Source: Curtobacterium sp. MCPF17_052 (GTDB lineage Bacteria; Actinomycetota; Actinomycetes; Actinomycetales; Microbacteriaceae). From it: 64,000 bases of DNA. The notes below the pieces were generated by a model. It saw only the letters and a program-made list of their open reading frames with translations. It ran no database searches and was not told the origin of the DNA. Of this stretch, positions 1-9,926 are shown piece by piece; the stretch's first letter is position 1, and every line of letters starts with the position of its first letter. A program made the position numbers and the translations under genes. The DNA lies in contig NZ_QKSD01000001.1 of NCBI RefSeq assembly GCF_003234085.1, positions 62,001 to 126,000 of the forward strand, read 5' to 3'.

Positions 1-262
1 TGAGCGTCACGATGGCGCGCTTGGTGTCCTTGCGCTTGCCGATCCCGAACTTGGTCCGGCGGGTCTTGCCCGGACGGTTCAGCGTGTTGATGCCGGCGAC
101 CTTGACGTCGAAGATCTTCTCGATCGCGAGCTTGATCTCGGTCTTGTTCGCACGGGGGTCCACGAGGAACGTGTACTTGCCCTGGTCGATGAGGCCGTAG
201 CTCTTCTCCGACACGACCGGCGAGATGATGATGTCGCGCGGGTCCTTGTTGAAGCCGCTCAT
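1..262 (-). CDS. rplW: 50S ribosomal protein L23, 5' part only
   Basis: Large-subunit protein that sits at the peptide exit tunnel. The minus strand reads [21 protein letters not shown] and continues with an L23-type stretch ([16 protein letters not shown], then [16 protein letters not shown]) until the window edge. The gene runs off the left end, so only about 87 codons are visible. Its ATG (260-262) overlaps the TGA of rplD (259-261) as ATGA, so translation is probably coupled. It is the fourth gene of the S10 operon here. Confidence 0.93.
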   Translation of the reverse strand, partial: MSGFNKDPRDIIISPVVSEKSYGLIDQGKYTFLVDPRANKTEIKLAIEKIFDVKVAGINTLNRPGKTRRTKFGIGKRKDTKRAIVTL

Positions 263-918
263 GCGGTGATCTCCTTCGCGGTCTTCGACGCGATGAAGGC
301 GTCGAGGGCGCTCTTGCTGAAGACGACGGCGTCCGCACGGAGGACGTCGTAGGCGTTCAGCTGGCCGTACGAGAGCGCGTGGACGTTCGGCAGGTTGCGG
401 ACGCTCTTGAGCGTCAGCTCGTCGCCCGACTCGAGCACGATGAGCACGTGCTTGACGGGTGCGACCTTCTCGAGCAGCGTGCGGGCGGTCTTGGTCGACG
501 GCAGTTCTGCCTCGACGAAGCCCTCCACAGCGGAGATGCGGCCACCGCGGGCACGGTCCGAGAGCGAGCCGAGCAGAGCTGCGGCGATCATCTTCTTCGG
601 GGTGCGCTGCGAGTAGTCACGCGGGGTCGGTCCGTGGACGACGCCACCACCGGTGTGCTCCGGGGCGCGGACCGAACCCTGACGGGCGCGGCCGGTGCCC
701 TTCTGCTTGAACGGCTTGCGACCGGCACCGCGGACTTCGCCACGGTTCTTGGTCTTGTGGGTGCCCTGACGCGCGGCGGCGAGCTGCGCGGTGACGACCT
801 GGTGGATGAGCGGGACGTTGGTCTCGACGTCGAAGATCGCTGCGGGGAGCTCGACGGAGCCGGACTTCACGCCCGAGGCGTCGAGGACGTCGATCGTGGT
901 TGCGGTCGTGGTGGCCAT
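259..918 (-). CDS. rplD: 50S ribosomal protein L4
   Basis: L4 binds 23S rRNA and lines the exit tunnel; in some bacteria it also represses its own operon. The protein is 219 residues from this ATG, the usual size. It contains the conserved loop rich in basic residues ([22 protein letters not shown]) and the [15 protein letters not shown] stretch typical of L4. A GTG at 924, in frame and overlapping the rplC stop, is an alternative start; ATG 918 is preferred because GGG of AAGGGTAAG lies about 9 nt upstream. It is the third gene of the S10 operon. Confidence 0.95.
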   Translation of the reverse strand: MATTTATTIDVLDASGVKSGSVELPAAIFDVETNVPLIHQVVTAQLAAARQGTHKTKNRGEVRGAGRKPFKQKGTGRARQGSVRAPEHTGGGVVHGPTPRDYSQRTPKKMIAAALLGSLSDRARGGRISAVEGFVEAELPSTKTARTLLEKVAPVKHVLIVLESGDELTLKSVRNLPNVHALSYGQLNAYDVLRADAVVFSKSALDAFIASKTAKEITA

Positions 919-920
919 GA

Positions 921-1574
921 TCACTTACCCTTCACGGCGGTGCGGACGAAGACGGAACGGCCACGAGCACCGGGGACGGCGCCCTTGACGAGCAGCAGAC
1001 CCTTCTCGGCGTCGACGGCGTGGACCGTGAGGTTGAGGACGGTCACGCGGTCGCCACCCATGCGACCGGCCATGCGCATGCCCTTGAAGACACGCGACGG
1101 GGTCGAGGAGGCGCCGATGGAACCGGGCTTGCGGTGGTTGCGGTGCGAACCGTGCGAGGCGGAGACACCGGCGAAGTTGTGACGCTTCATGACACCGGCG
1201 AAGCCCTTGCCCTTGCTGGTGCCGACGACGTCGACCTTCTGGCCGGCCTCGAACGTGTCGACGGTCAGCTCCTGACCGAGCGAGTACTCCGCGGAGTCGT
1301 TCGTGCGGATCTCGGTGAGGGTGCGTCGCGGCGTGACACCGGCGGCCTCGAAGTGGCCAGCGGCCGGCTTGTTCACCTTGCGGGGGTCGATCTGGCCCGC
1401 GGCGATCTGGATCGCCTCGTAGCCGTCGCGCTCGATGTTGCGGATCTGGGTGACCACGTTCGGGCCGACCTCGATCACGGTGACGGGGATGAACTTGTTG
1501 TTCTCGTCCCACACCTGGGTCATCCCGAGCTTCTTGCCGAGGAGGCCCTTGACGGTCTTGGTTGAGTTCGCCAT
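921..1574 (-). CDS. rplC: 50S ribosomal protein L3
   Basis: L3 is an early-assembly 23S rRNA-binding protein near the peptidyl-transferase centre. It has 217 residues, with the N-terminal [11 protein letters not shown] signature and the central loop [17 protein letters not shown] and [19 protein letters not shown], all strongly conserved in L3. AAGGGGG lies about 9 nt before the ATG. Only 14 nt separate it from rpsJ, so the two are co-transcribed. Confidence 0.96.
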   Translation of the reverse strand: MANSTKTVKGLLGKKLGMTQVWDENNKFIPVTVIEVGPNVVTQIRNIERDGYEAIQIAAGQIDPRKVNKPAAGHFEAAGVTPRRTLTEIRTNDSAEYSLGQELTVDTFEAGQKVDVVGTSKGKGFAGVMKRHNFAGVSASHGSHRNHRKPGSIGASSTPSRVFKGMRMAGRMGGDRVTVLNLTVHAVDAEKGLLLVKGAVPGARGRSVFVRTAVKGK

Positions 1575-1588
1575 GAGTTCCAGCCCCC

Positions 1589-1897
1589 TTACAGCTTGAT
1601 CTCGATGTTGACGTCGGCCGGGAGGTCGAGACGCATGAGCGAGTCGACGGCCTTCGGCGTCGGGTCGACGATGTCGATGACCCGCTTGTGCGTGCGCTTC
1701 TCGAAGTGCTCGCGCGAGTCCTTGTACTTGTGAGGGGAACGGATCACGGGGATCACGTTCTTCTCGGTGGGGAGCGGCACCGGGCCGACCACGGTCGCAC
1801 CGGCACGGGTCACCGTGTCGACGATCTTCCGGGCCGACGTGTCGATGACCTCGTGGTCGTACGACTTGAGCCGGATGCGGATCTTCTGTCCCGCCAT
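1589..1897 (-). CDS. rpsJ: 30S ribosomal protein S10
   Basis: S10 is a 30S head protein and, as NusE, part of transcription antitermination complexes. The 102-residue protein starts [19 protein letters not shown] and contains GPVPLPTEK and the [12 protein letters not shown] signature. The reading frame stays open well upstream, but this ATG gives the family length and has AGGA 8 nt before it. It is the first gene of the S10 operon, which continues leftwards with rplC, rplD and rplW. Confidence 0.96.
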   Translation of the reverse strand: MAGQKIRIRLKSYDHEVIDTSARKIVDTVTRAGATVVGPVPLPTEKNVIPVIRSPHKYKDSREHFEKRTHKRVIDIVDPTPKAVDSLMRLDLPADVNIEIKL

Positions 1898-2397
1898 GTG
1901 TTTTCCTGTCCTCTCTGCGCCGCGCACCCTCAGGCCGCCTGACGCCGCCGGGGCTCCGCTGTCGCGTGCCCGGCTGTTTACGTGAACCACCGGCTCCATC
2001 CGCAGGGATGACCGCTGTTCTCCTGTCAACCGCGCGAGTACCCGGGGCACACGCGTGGGCATGTCGTCACCCACGCACCGTGGTGCTGGCGGATGTCGAG
2101 CGTGTTCTGCTGCCTGCGGCCCAACCCAGCCCTGCTGAACAGGGGGGTTGTGCACTGCCAGAGCAGTGACCCCACGGGCGCGAACGCCCGCGGAATTTCG
2201 GAACCGGACAAGTCTCGCATAGGCCATGCCTCCGTGCAACCCGGGCGTGTCGCGATCTCGACGGCGTGTTGCGGAGCGCGCCACGGGCCTCCCGGCCGGG
2301 CTCCCACCGCCGGTCCGGAGCCGGACTGGAGGCACTGGCCGCGCCCGCCAGGTCGGCTCCCGTCGGGCCCTCCGAACGCCGCTGCTAGCCTTCGCGC
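1898..2397. other. Divergent intergenic region upstream of rpsJ and the rRNA methyltransferase gene
   Basis: About 500 bases without a convincing gene, between the divergent starts of rpsJ and the TsnR-like gene. It must hold the S10 operon promoter and leader. A perfect TTGACA on the minus strand (2024-2029) has no acceptable -10 hexamer at 16-18 nt, so I do not call a promoter. A short inverted repeat (cgggcgcgaacgcccg) lies near 2178. Confidence 0.4.
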
Positions 2398-3195
2398 ATG
2401 CCCGATCTCGATGTGCTCGCCGATCCTTCCGACCCCGCCGTCCAGCGGCTCAGCGACCTCGCCAAGCCCGCCCGCGGCGCCGTCCGGACCGCGATCATCG
2501 AGGACCAGGAGCCGCTCGTGCAGGCCCTCCGCGCGGGAGTCCGGTTCATCGAGGTCTACGGCGAGTCCACGCGGGAGTTCCCCGACGACCTCGCGGCTCT
2601 CTGCGCCGAGCTCCGGGTGCCGGTCCGCCTCGTCGAACCGGCCGTGCTCACCAAGGTGTTCCGCAGCGAGAAGCGCCCGAAGGTCTTCGGCGTCGCGAAC
2701 ATCCCCGCACCCGCCCGTTTCTCGGCGCTTGCGGAGGGCACCGGCGACGTGCTGGTCCTCGACGGGGTGAAGATCGTCGGCAACATCGGTGCCATCGTCC
2801 GGACCGCCGTCGGCCTCGGCGCCCGCGGGGTCGTCCTCGTCGACAGCGACCTGCCGACCATCGCCGACCGCCGGGTCGTCCGCGCGAGCCGCGGTCACGT
2901 GTTCTCGGTCCCGGTGCTGCTGGAGTCACGGGAGCGTGTCGCACGCTGGCTCGCCGAGTCCGGCCTGCGGGTCGTCGACGTGGACATGGACGGCTCGCTG
3001 TCGCCCGAGTCGCTCGGCGAGCTCGAGGGCGACGTGGCCCTGCTGCTCGGTGCCGAGAAGACCGGCGCTTCGGACGTGCTGCAGGACCTCGCGGCGGACA
3101 CGGTCTCGGTGCCTATCGACAGCCGGGTCGAGTCGCTCAACGTGTCCGTGGTCGCCGGCATCGTCCTCTACGCCCGCAGCCGGCGCAGCGCCTGA
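2398..3195 (+). CDS. TrmH/SPOUT-family rRNA 2'-O-methyltransferase, TsnR/NshR-like
   Basis: SAM-dependent SPOUT methyltransferase of 265 residues. The N-terminal half has a TsnR-like substrate-binding region ([20 protein letters not shown], residues 34-53). The C-terminal half has the three SpoU motifs: GNIGAIVRT (128-136), LLLGAEKTG (215-223) and [10 protein letters not shown] (246-255). [15 protein letters not shown] and DSD.PTIADRR are close to the thiostrepton/nosiheptide resistance enzymes, which methylate 23S rRNA A1067 in the L11-binding region. Exact target and any resistance role are inferred from family resemblance. It is divergent from rpsJ and convergent with the DarT-like gene. 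Confidence 0.75.
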   Translation: MPDLDVLADPSDPAVQRLSDLAKPARGAVRTAIIEDQEPLVQALRAGVRFIEVYGESTREFPDDLAALCAELRVPVRLVEPAVLTKVFRSEKRPKVFGVANIPAPARFSALAEGTGDVLVLDGVKIVGNIGAIVRTAVGLGARGVVLVDSDLPTIADRRVVRASRGHVFSVPVLLESRERVARWLAESGLRVVDVDMDGSLSPESLGELEGDVALLLGAEKTGASDVLQDLAADTVSVPIDSRVESLNVSVVAGIVLYARSRRSA

Positions 3196-3220
3196 AACAG
3201 GGACACCCGACATCCGGACA

Positions 3221-3278
3221 CCGGACGCACAGAACGCCCCGGCCCGCACGTGCGGGCCGGGGCGTTCTGTGCGTCCGG
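3221..3278. terminator. Perfect 58-bp palindrome, bidirectional terminator
   Basis: Two 29-nt arms are exactly complementary with no spacer (centre between 3249 and 3250); I checked every pair. It lies 25 nt after the methyltransferase stop and 3 nt before the stop of the convergent DarT-like gene, so it most likely terminates both. There is no clear U tract, as is common for actinobacterial terminators. Confidence 0.8.
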
Positions 3279-3281
3279 GGA

Positions 3282-4079
3282 TCAGTCCTCGGGCAGCGGC
3301 GGGACGAACCACGGCGGGAAGACGGCCACGCGCGGAGCGGGCCCACCGTGTTCGGCGAAGACGGCCTTCACCTGCTGACGGACCTTGTCGTTCGGCACCC
3401 CCACCAGGGCGACCGAGGACATCGGCACCTGTGGGCCGGCGAGCAGCTCCACACCGTGCATGGACGGGTCGGTGATGTCGGTGCGGCGGAGGAGGTTGGT
3501 CGCTGCGTCCGGGCCGACGGCGAAGCGCACGTCCGGGTCGTCGGCGTCGGTGTCGGCCAGGATCACGGACGCACCGAACGCGGTCGTCGGGACGACGAGG
3601 ACGACGAACTCGGTCGCGCGGGTGCGCCGGGCGGCGTCGGACCAGCGGTCCTCCTCGGCGCCGGAGCGCAGCTCGTCCCACCGGCGGGCATCGGGTGAGA
3701 GGGTGAACGGGACGTGGCCGGCCACGCTGGAACCGTCGGGGGCGGTGGCCGCAGCACGGGCCTCCCGGGTGGCGGCGGAGCTGACGTCCACGGCCGGCGT
3801 GGCCTGGTCCGACGCGACGATCGCGCCGTCCGCCACGATGCCGGGGAGGTTGTCGATGTGGGTGACGTGGTGCGCGCGGAGCGCACCGAAGTCACGGGTC
3901 GCCGGCAGCACCTGCTCCGGGACCTTGCCGCCCGGCGTCGACGGCGTCGACCGCAGTGACGTGGTCACGCGGGTCCGACGCGGCGTCGGGGTCTTGATGA
4001 TGTCCTCCGGATCACGCTGCCGTGGGGAGCAGATGTCGCAGAGTTCGATGGGGAAACCGTGGATGCACTCGTCGGTCAC
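3282..4079 (-). CDS. DarT-like ssDNA thymidine ADP-ribosyltransferase (DUF4433)
   Basis: DarT enzymes use NAD+ to ADP-ribosylate thymidine in single-stranded DNA and are toxins normally held in check by the macrodomain hydrolase DarG. This 265-residue protein has the DarT-like N-terminal segment HHVTHIDNLPGIVADG (70-85), then VAGHVPFTLSPD (119-130). In DarT the catalytic glutamate lies in a motif matching VELLAGPQVP, which would make it E211. The N-terminus adds a possible zinc knuckle with C5, C14 and C17. No macrodomain gene is next to it. GTG start; the next gene upstream is a topoisomerase. Family call is by motif only; an inactive or housekeeping relative is possible. Confidence 0.62.
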   Translation of the reverse strand: MTDECIHGFPIELCDICSPRQRDPEDIIKTPTPRRTRVTTSLRSTPSTPGGKVPEQVLPATRDFGALRAHHVTHIDNLPGIVADGAIVASDQATPAVDVSSAATREARAAATAPDGSSVAGHVPFTLSPDARRWDELRSGAEEDRWSDAARRTRATEFVVLVVPTTAFGASVILADTDADDPDVRFAVGPDAATNLLRRTDITDPSMHGVELLAGPQVPMSSVALVGVPNDKVRQQVKAVFAEHGGPAPRVAVFPPWFVPPLPED

Positions 4080-4177
4080 GACTGATGGGTCCTTCCGTGC
4101 CTCGTGGGGTGGGCGGGCACGACCACCAACGCTACGTCATCACGGCACTGCCGGCGACCGTTCACCACTCCACCACG

Positions 4178-5155
4178 TCATTGTCGGTAGAGCAGCGCCC
4201 GGACCTCGGACTCGGCCGCGTGCAGACGTCGGGGGTCGATCGTCTCGCCGTGCTCGTACGCGTCGAGCAGCCTGGGGTCGATGTAACTCTGTCTCGCGAC
4301 GGTCGGTGTGTTGCCCAGGACCTCGCTCGCGGCCTTGACGGCGTGCGAGATGGCCTTCTTCCGTTTCGCCTGACTCGACAGCACGCCCGTCTGGGCCAGG
4401 TCGACGGCGGCCGCGACCGTCCCGTGCAGCGTCCGGAAGTCCTTCGCGGTGAAGTCCTCCCCCGCACGCTCCTTGACGTAGGCGTTGATGTCCTCAGCGG
4501 TCACCGGCTCCCAGTCGGCGCCGCGGCGCTCCCGGAACGACAGCAGGCGGGCGTTCGGACCGCGACGCTTCATGCCGACGAGCACACGCGCCAGGTCCGC
4601 GTCGTGGATCGTCGACGACCACGCCTGGTGGCTCTTGCCGGGGAACTCGAGCTCGATGTCATCGCCCGAGATGTGGGCGTGCGTGCAGAGGAGCGTCGAC
4701 AGACCGTGACTGCCGTGCTCGGTGGCGTACCGCTCGGACCCGACGCGCAGGGAACCCTGGTCGAGCATCCGGAACGCCGCGGCCAGTGCACGGCGTCGGT
4801 CCGGCTCCGGACGGCGGAGGTCCTGTGTCACCATCCGTCGCGCAGCCGGCAGGGACTCGGCCAGGGCGAGCGCGCGGTCGTACTTGATCTTGTCCATGCG
4901 GTCGCGCCAGGACGGGTGGTACATGTACTGCCGGCGTCCGGCACCGTCGATGCCCGTCGCCAGGATGTGCCCGTTCTCGTACGGGGAGATCCACACGTCG
5001 TCCCACGCCGGCGGGATGACGAGGTCCTCGAGACGCTGGCGGACCTCCGGATCGGTAACAGTCGTACCGTGCGGGTCCTTGTAGGAGAAGCCCTTGCCGC
5101 TCCGGAGGCGGTGGTAGCCCCGACCCTTGGTCGAGGAACGGCGGAGACGTGTCAC
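4178..5155 (-). CDS. DNA topoisomerase IB (poxvirus type)
   Basis: Type IB topoisomerases relax supercoils by nicking one strand through a 3'-phosphotyrosine. The 325-residue protein has the bacterial topo IB layout: an N-terminal DNA-binding part (RQYMYHPSWRDRMDKIKYDR), the LRVGSERYA active-site arginine region, FTAKDFRTLHGTVAAA with the His/Arg catalytic residues, and the nucleophile in PTVARQSYIDPRLL (Y291). Size matches bacterial homologues. It starts with GTG. It lies between tuf and the DarT-like gene on the same strand as both, but a terminator separates it from tuf. Confidence 0.88.
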   Translation of the reverse strand: MTRLRRSSTKGRGYHRLRSGKGFSYKDPHGTTVTDPEVRQRLEDLVIPPAWDDVWISPYENGHILATGIDGAGRRQYMYHPSWRDRMDKIKYDRALALAESLPAARRMVTQDLRRPEPDRRRALAAAFRMLDQGSLRVGSERYATEHGSHGLSTLLCTHAHISGDDIELEFPGKSHQAWSSTIHDADLARVLVGMKRRGPNARLLSFRERRGADWEPVTAEDINAYVKERAGEDFTAKDFRTLHGTVAAAVDLAQTGVLSSQAKRKKAISHAVKAASEVLGNTPTVARQSYIDPRLLDAYEHGETIDPRRLHAAESEVRALLYRQ

Positions 5156-5244
5156 GTTCCCGATGCAACACCATGGGGGCTGCCCGACGGGGCAGGAACG
5201 TACCCCGGTGCGCGTGCTGGCCCGGACGGCGAGGGCAAACGGAA

Positions 5245-5276
5245 AGCGGGGCCGGACCCGAAGGTCCGACCCCGCT
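5245..5276 (-). terminator. Rho-independent-type terminator after tuf
   Basis: AGCGGGG-c-CGGACC, loop CGAA, GGTCCG-a-CCCCGCT: a 14-bp stem with one mismatch and a tetraloop, starting 17 nt after the tuf stop codon. It closes the str operon and separates it from the topoisomerase gene. Confidence 0.75.
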
Positions 5277-5293
5277 GACGCAAGTGACCGGAG

Positions 5294-6481
<1,188 letters not shown>

Positions 6482-6579
6482 TGTGGGTCCTCCTCAGGAC
6501 TCGGATGCGTCGCCCCCAGCAGGACCTGGTCGGTCCTGCGCTGTTGGCGCGCGGTGTGTGTGTCTCTACTTTACTTGGT

Positions 6580-6610
6580 GGCGAGGGGCCCGTCGCCGGG
6601 CACCCTCGCC
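6580..6610 (-). other. Hairpin in the fusA-tuf spacer
   Basis: GGCGAGG-GTGCCCG, loop, CGGGC-CCCTCGCC forms a strong stem-loop between fusA and tuf on the transcribed strand. It is followed by TAAAGT (revcomp of 6568-6573), which could be a -10 element for a tuf-specific promoter, but no good -35 is in place. It may be an attenuator or RNA-processing site; function is inferred only. Confidence 0.35.
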
Positions 6611-6629
6611 TGGGGATGACGCGGGAGCG

Positions 6630-8744
6630 TCAGGCCCCGGTGCTCTTCTGGATGATCTCGTCCGCCACGTTGCGCGGGACCTCGTTGTAGGTCTCGAACA
6701 CCATGGAGAAGACAGCACGACCAGAGGTCTTGGAGCGCAGGTCGCCGACGTAGCCGAACATCTCGGACAGCGGGACGCTCGCACGGACCACCTTGACGCC
6801 GGACGCATCCGTCATCTCGGAGATCTGGCCACGACGCGAGTTCAGGTCGCCGATGACGTCGCCCATGTACTCCTCGGGCGTACGGACCTCGACGGCCATG
6901 ATCGGCTCGAGCAGCACGGGACCGGCCTTGCGGGCCGCTTCCTTGTACGCGATCGAGCCGGCGATCTTGAACGCCATCTCGGACGAGTCGACGTCGTGCG
7001 CCGCGCCGTCCTTGAGGGTCGCCTTGACACCGACGGTCGGGAAGCCGGCGAGGACGCCGACCTGCATCGCGTCCTGGATGCCCGCGTCGACCGAGGGGAT
7101 GTACTCACGCGGGACGCGACCACCGGTCACGCCGTTCACGAACTCGTACACCTTCTCAGCGGTGACGGGCATCGGCTCGAGCGCGATCTGCACCTTCGCG
7201 AACTGACCGGAACCACCGGTCTGCTTCTTGTGGGTGTAGTCGTAGCGCTCGACGACCTTGGTCAGGGTCTCGCGGTAGGCCACCTGCGGCTTGCCGACGT
7301 TCGCCTCGACCTTGAACTCACGCTTCATGCGGTCGACGAGGATGTCGAGGTGGAGCTCGCCCATGCCCTTGATCGTCGTCTGACCGGTCTCGGCGTTCTG
7401 CTCGACGCGGAACGTCGGGTCTTCTTCAGCGAGCTTCTGGATCGCGACCGAGAGCTTCTCCTGGTCCGCCTTCGTGTTCGGCTCGATGGCGACCTCGATG
7501 ACCGGCTCCGGGAACGTCATCGACTCGAGGACGACCTGGTTCGACGGGTCGCACAGGGTGTCACCCGTGGTGGTGTCCTTGAGGCCGATGACCGCGTAGA
7601 TGTGACCGGCGGTGACCGAGTCGACCGGGTTCTCCTTGTTGGAGTGCATCTGGAAGATCTTGCCGATGCGCTCCTTCTTGCCCTTGGTCGAGTTGATGAC
7701 CTGGGCACCGGAATCGATGTGACCGGAGTACACGCGGACGTAAGTGAGGCGACCGAAGAACGGGTGCACCGCGACCTTGAACGCGAGCGCCGAGAAGGGC
7801 TCGGAGGACTCCGGCTTGCGGATGATCTCGACCTCTTCGTCCTTGACGTCGTGGCCGATCATCGGCGGCACGTCGAGGGGCGAGGGGAGGTAGTCGATGA
7901 CCGCGTCGAGCATCGGCTGCACGCCACGGTTCTTGAACGCCGAGCCACAGAGGATCGGGTAGACCTCGGAGTTGATCGTCAGCTTGCGGATCGCAGCCTT
8001 GATCTCGGCCTTGGTCAGCTCTTCGCCACCGAAGTACTTCTCGAGCAGTGCGTCGTCGGTCTCGGCGACACGCTCGACGAGCTTGGCGCGGTACTCCTCG
8101 GCACGCTCCTGGAGGTCCGCGGGGATCTCCTGGACCTCGTACTGGGCGCCCATCGTGACGTCACCCTTGGCGTCGCCCGGCCACACCTTGGCGTGCATCT
8201 CGATGAGGTCGATGACGCCGGTGAAGTCGTTCTCGGCACCGATCGGGAGCTGGAGCACGAGCGGCTCCGCACCGAGGCGGTTGATGATCGTGTCGACGGT
8301 GAAGTAGAAGTCGGCGCCGAGCTTGTCCATCTTGTTGACGAAGCAGATGCGCGGGACGTTGTACTTGTCCGCCTGACGCCACACGGTCTCGGACTGGGGC
8401 TCGACGCCCTCCTTGCCGTCGAAGACGGCGACCGCACCGTCGAGGACGCGGAGCGAACGCTCCACCTCGACCGTGAAGTCCACGTGACCCGGGGTGTCGA
8501 TGATGTTGATCTGGTTGTTGTCCCAGAAGCAGGTCGTCGCGGCCGACGTGATCGTGATGCCGCGTTCCTGCTCCTGCGCCATCCAGTCCATCGTGGCAGC
8601 GCCGTCGTGGACCTCACCGATCTTGTGCGTGATGCCCGTGTAGAACAGGATGCGCTCGGTCGTCGTGGTCTTGCCAGCATCGATGTGCGCCATGATGCCG
8701 ATGTTGCGGACCTTGTTCAGGTCGGTGAGCACGTCCTGTGCCAC
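6630..8744 (-). CDS. fusA: Translation elongation factor G
   Basis: EF-G is the GTPase that drives ribosomal translocation. The chosen GTG start gives 704 residues beginning (V)[15 protein letters not shown], with AHIDAGKT at 19-26, DTPGHVDFT (switch II) and [10 protein letters not shown] further on. GGAGG lies about 5 nt before the GTG; the open frame upstream of it ([13 protein letters not shown]) is not EF-G sequence. Third gene of the str operon, 87 nt after rpsG. Confidence 0.96.
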   Translation of the reverse strand: MAQDVLTDLNKVRNIGIMAHIDAGKTTTTERILFYTGITHKIGEVHDGAATMDWMAQEQERGITITSAATTCFWDNNQINIIDTPGHVDFTVEVERSLRVLDGAVAVFDGKEGVEPQSETVWRQADKYNVPRICFVNKMDKLGADFYFTVDTIINRLGAEPLVLQLPIGAENDFTGVIDLIEMHAKVWPGDAKGDVTMGAQYEVQEIPADLQERAEEYRAKLVERVAETDDALLEKYFGGEELTKAEIKAAIRKLTINSEVYPILCGSAFKNRGVQPMLDAVIDYLPSPLDVPPMIGHDVKDEEVEIIRKPESSEPFSALAFKVAVHPFFGRLTYVRVYSGHIDSGAQVINSTKGKKERIGKIFQMHSNKENPVDSVTAGHIYAVIGLKDTTTGDTLCDPSNQVVLESMTFPEPVIEVAIEPNTKADQEKLSVAIQKLAEEDPTFRVEQNAETGQTTIKGMGELHLDILVDRMKREFKVEANVGKPQVAYRETLTKVVERYDYTHKKQTGGSGQFAKVQIALEPMPVTAEKVYEFVNGVTGGRVPREYIPSVDAGIQDAMQVGVLAGFPTVGVKATLKDGAAHDVDSSEMAFKIAGSIAYKEAARKAGPVLLEPIMAVEVRTPEEYMGDVIGDLNSRRGQISEMTDASGVKVVRASVPLSEMFGYVGDLRSKTSGRAVFSMVFETYNEVPRNVADEIIQKSTGA

Positions 8745-8831
8745 AGGTTCCTCCGGGAGAGTTGTAGGAGAGGGTGGCGGCCGTCCGGGCGCCGCGGCTC
8801 TTGGCCGAGGCACCCGGACGGTGCCGGATGA

Positions 8832-9302
8832 CTACCAGCGGTAGTGCGCGAAGGCCTTGTTCGACTCGGCCATCTTGTGGGTGTCCTCACGGCGCTTGAC
8901 CGCGGCACCGAGACCGTTCGACGCGTCGAGGATCTCGTTCATGAGACGCTCGGTCATCGTCTTCTCGCGACGGCCCTTGGCGTACGAGGTCAGCCAGCGG
9001 AGCGCGAGGGTGTTCGCGCGGTGCGGCTTGACCTCGACCGGGACCTGGTAGGTCGAGCCACCGACGCGGCGGCTGCGGACCTCGAGGGTCGGGCGGACGT
9101 TGTCGAGCGCCTTCTTGAGCGTGACGACGGCGTCCTGGCCGTTCTTGGAGGAGACCCCTTCGAGCGCGTCGTAGACGATGCGCTCGGCGAGGCCCTTCTT
9201 GCCGTCGAGGAGGATCTTGTTGACGAGCTGGCTGACGACGGGGGCGCCGTAGACCGGATCGGCGACGACGGGGCGCTTCGGGGCGGGACCCTTACGAGGC
9301 AT
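8832..9302 (-). CDS. rpsG: 30S ribosomal protein S7
   Basis: S7 nucleates assembly of the 30S head and binds the 3' domain of 16S rRNA. It has 156 residues, the standard length, with [39 protein letters not shown] and the [11 protein letters not shown] loop. It starts 5 nt after the rpsL stop, consistent with co-transcription. Confidence 0.97.
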   Translation of the reverse strand: MPRKGPAPKRPVVADPVYGAPVVSQLVNKILLDGKKGLAERIVYDALEGVSSKNGQDAVVTLKKALDNVRPTLEVRSRRVGGSTYQVPVEVKPHRANTLALRWLTSYAKGRREKTMTERLMNEILDASNGLGAAVKRREDTHKMAESNKAFAHYRW

Positions 9303-9307
9303 CTAAC

Positions 9308-9676
9308 TCAACCCTTCTTCGCACCGTAGCGGCTACGAGCCTGCTTACGGTTCTTGACGGCCTGGGTGTCCAGGGCACCGCGGATGATCTTGTAACGCAC
9401 ACCCGGGAGGTCCTTCACACGACCGCCGCGGACGAGCACCATCGAGTGCTCCTGGAGGTTGTGGCCCTCACCGGGGATGTAGGCCGTGACCTCGGTGCCG
9501 TTCGAGAGCTTCACACGAGCGACCTTGCGCAGGGCGGAGTTCGGCTTCTTCGGGGTGGTGGTGTAGACGCGGGTGCACACGCCACGCTGCTGGGGGTTCG
9601 CCTTCAGTGCCGGCGCCTTGGTCTTGACGACCTTCGGCGTACGACCCTTGCGAACGAGCTGCTGGATGGTAGGCAA
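9308..9676 (-). CDS. rpsL: 30S ribosomal protein S12
   Basis: S12 lies at the decoding centre and is the streptomycin resistance target. The 122-residue protein has [13 protein letters not shown] and [13 protein letters not shown], so both lysines whose change gives streptomycin resistance (K43 and K88 in E. coli numbering) are wild type. The start codon is TTG (9674-9676) with AGGAG 6 nt upstream; no ATG gives a complete N-terminus. First gene of the str operon; its promoter is at 9841-9869. Confidence 0.96.
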   Translation of the reverse strand: MPTIQQLVRKGRTPKVVKTKAPALKANPQQRGVCTRVYTTTPKKPNSALRKVARVKLSNGTEVTAYIPGEGHNLQEHSMVLVRGGRVKDLPGVRYKIIRGALDTQAVKNRKQARSRYGAKKG

Positions 9677-9840
9677 CTGTTCTCCTGGTTCTTCGCTCGT
9701 GCTCTCTGGCCGACGCGGTCCGTCGGCTTCCTCATCCCACGCGGACCAACGCCTGACGGCGGAGGGAGATGGGGGATGGAGTGATCGGGAGGCCAGAGGC
9801 CTGCAAGATCTGGGCGCGCCCGAAGGCGCACACCCGGAAG

Positions 9841-9869
9841 AGCCTAGCCGTCGCGACAGACGAGGTCAA
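9841..9869 (-). promoter_or_regulatory. Promoter of the str operon (rpsL-rpsG-fusA-tuf)
   Basis: On the minus strand TTGACC (-35, 9864-9869), a 17-nt spacer and TAGGCT (-10, 9841-9846) fit a housekeeping sigma promoter. Transcription would begin near 9834, giving a leader of about 160 nt before the rpsL TTG. Confidence 0.7.
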
Positions 9870-9926
9870 TCCGTGGTAGGTCGGACACCGGCGCGTCCGC
9901 TGTGGGCGTGACCGGGGTCGTCGACG

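Noticed and set aside
2024..2029. TTGACA on the minus strand upstream of rpsJ
   Set aside because: No -10-like hexamer lies 16-18 nt downstream, so I did not call it a promoter.
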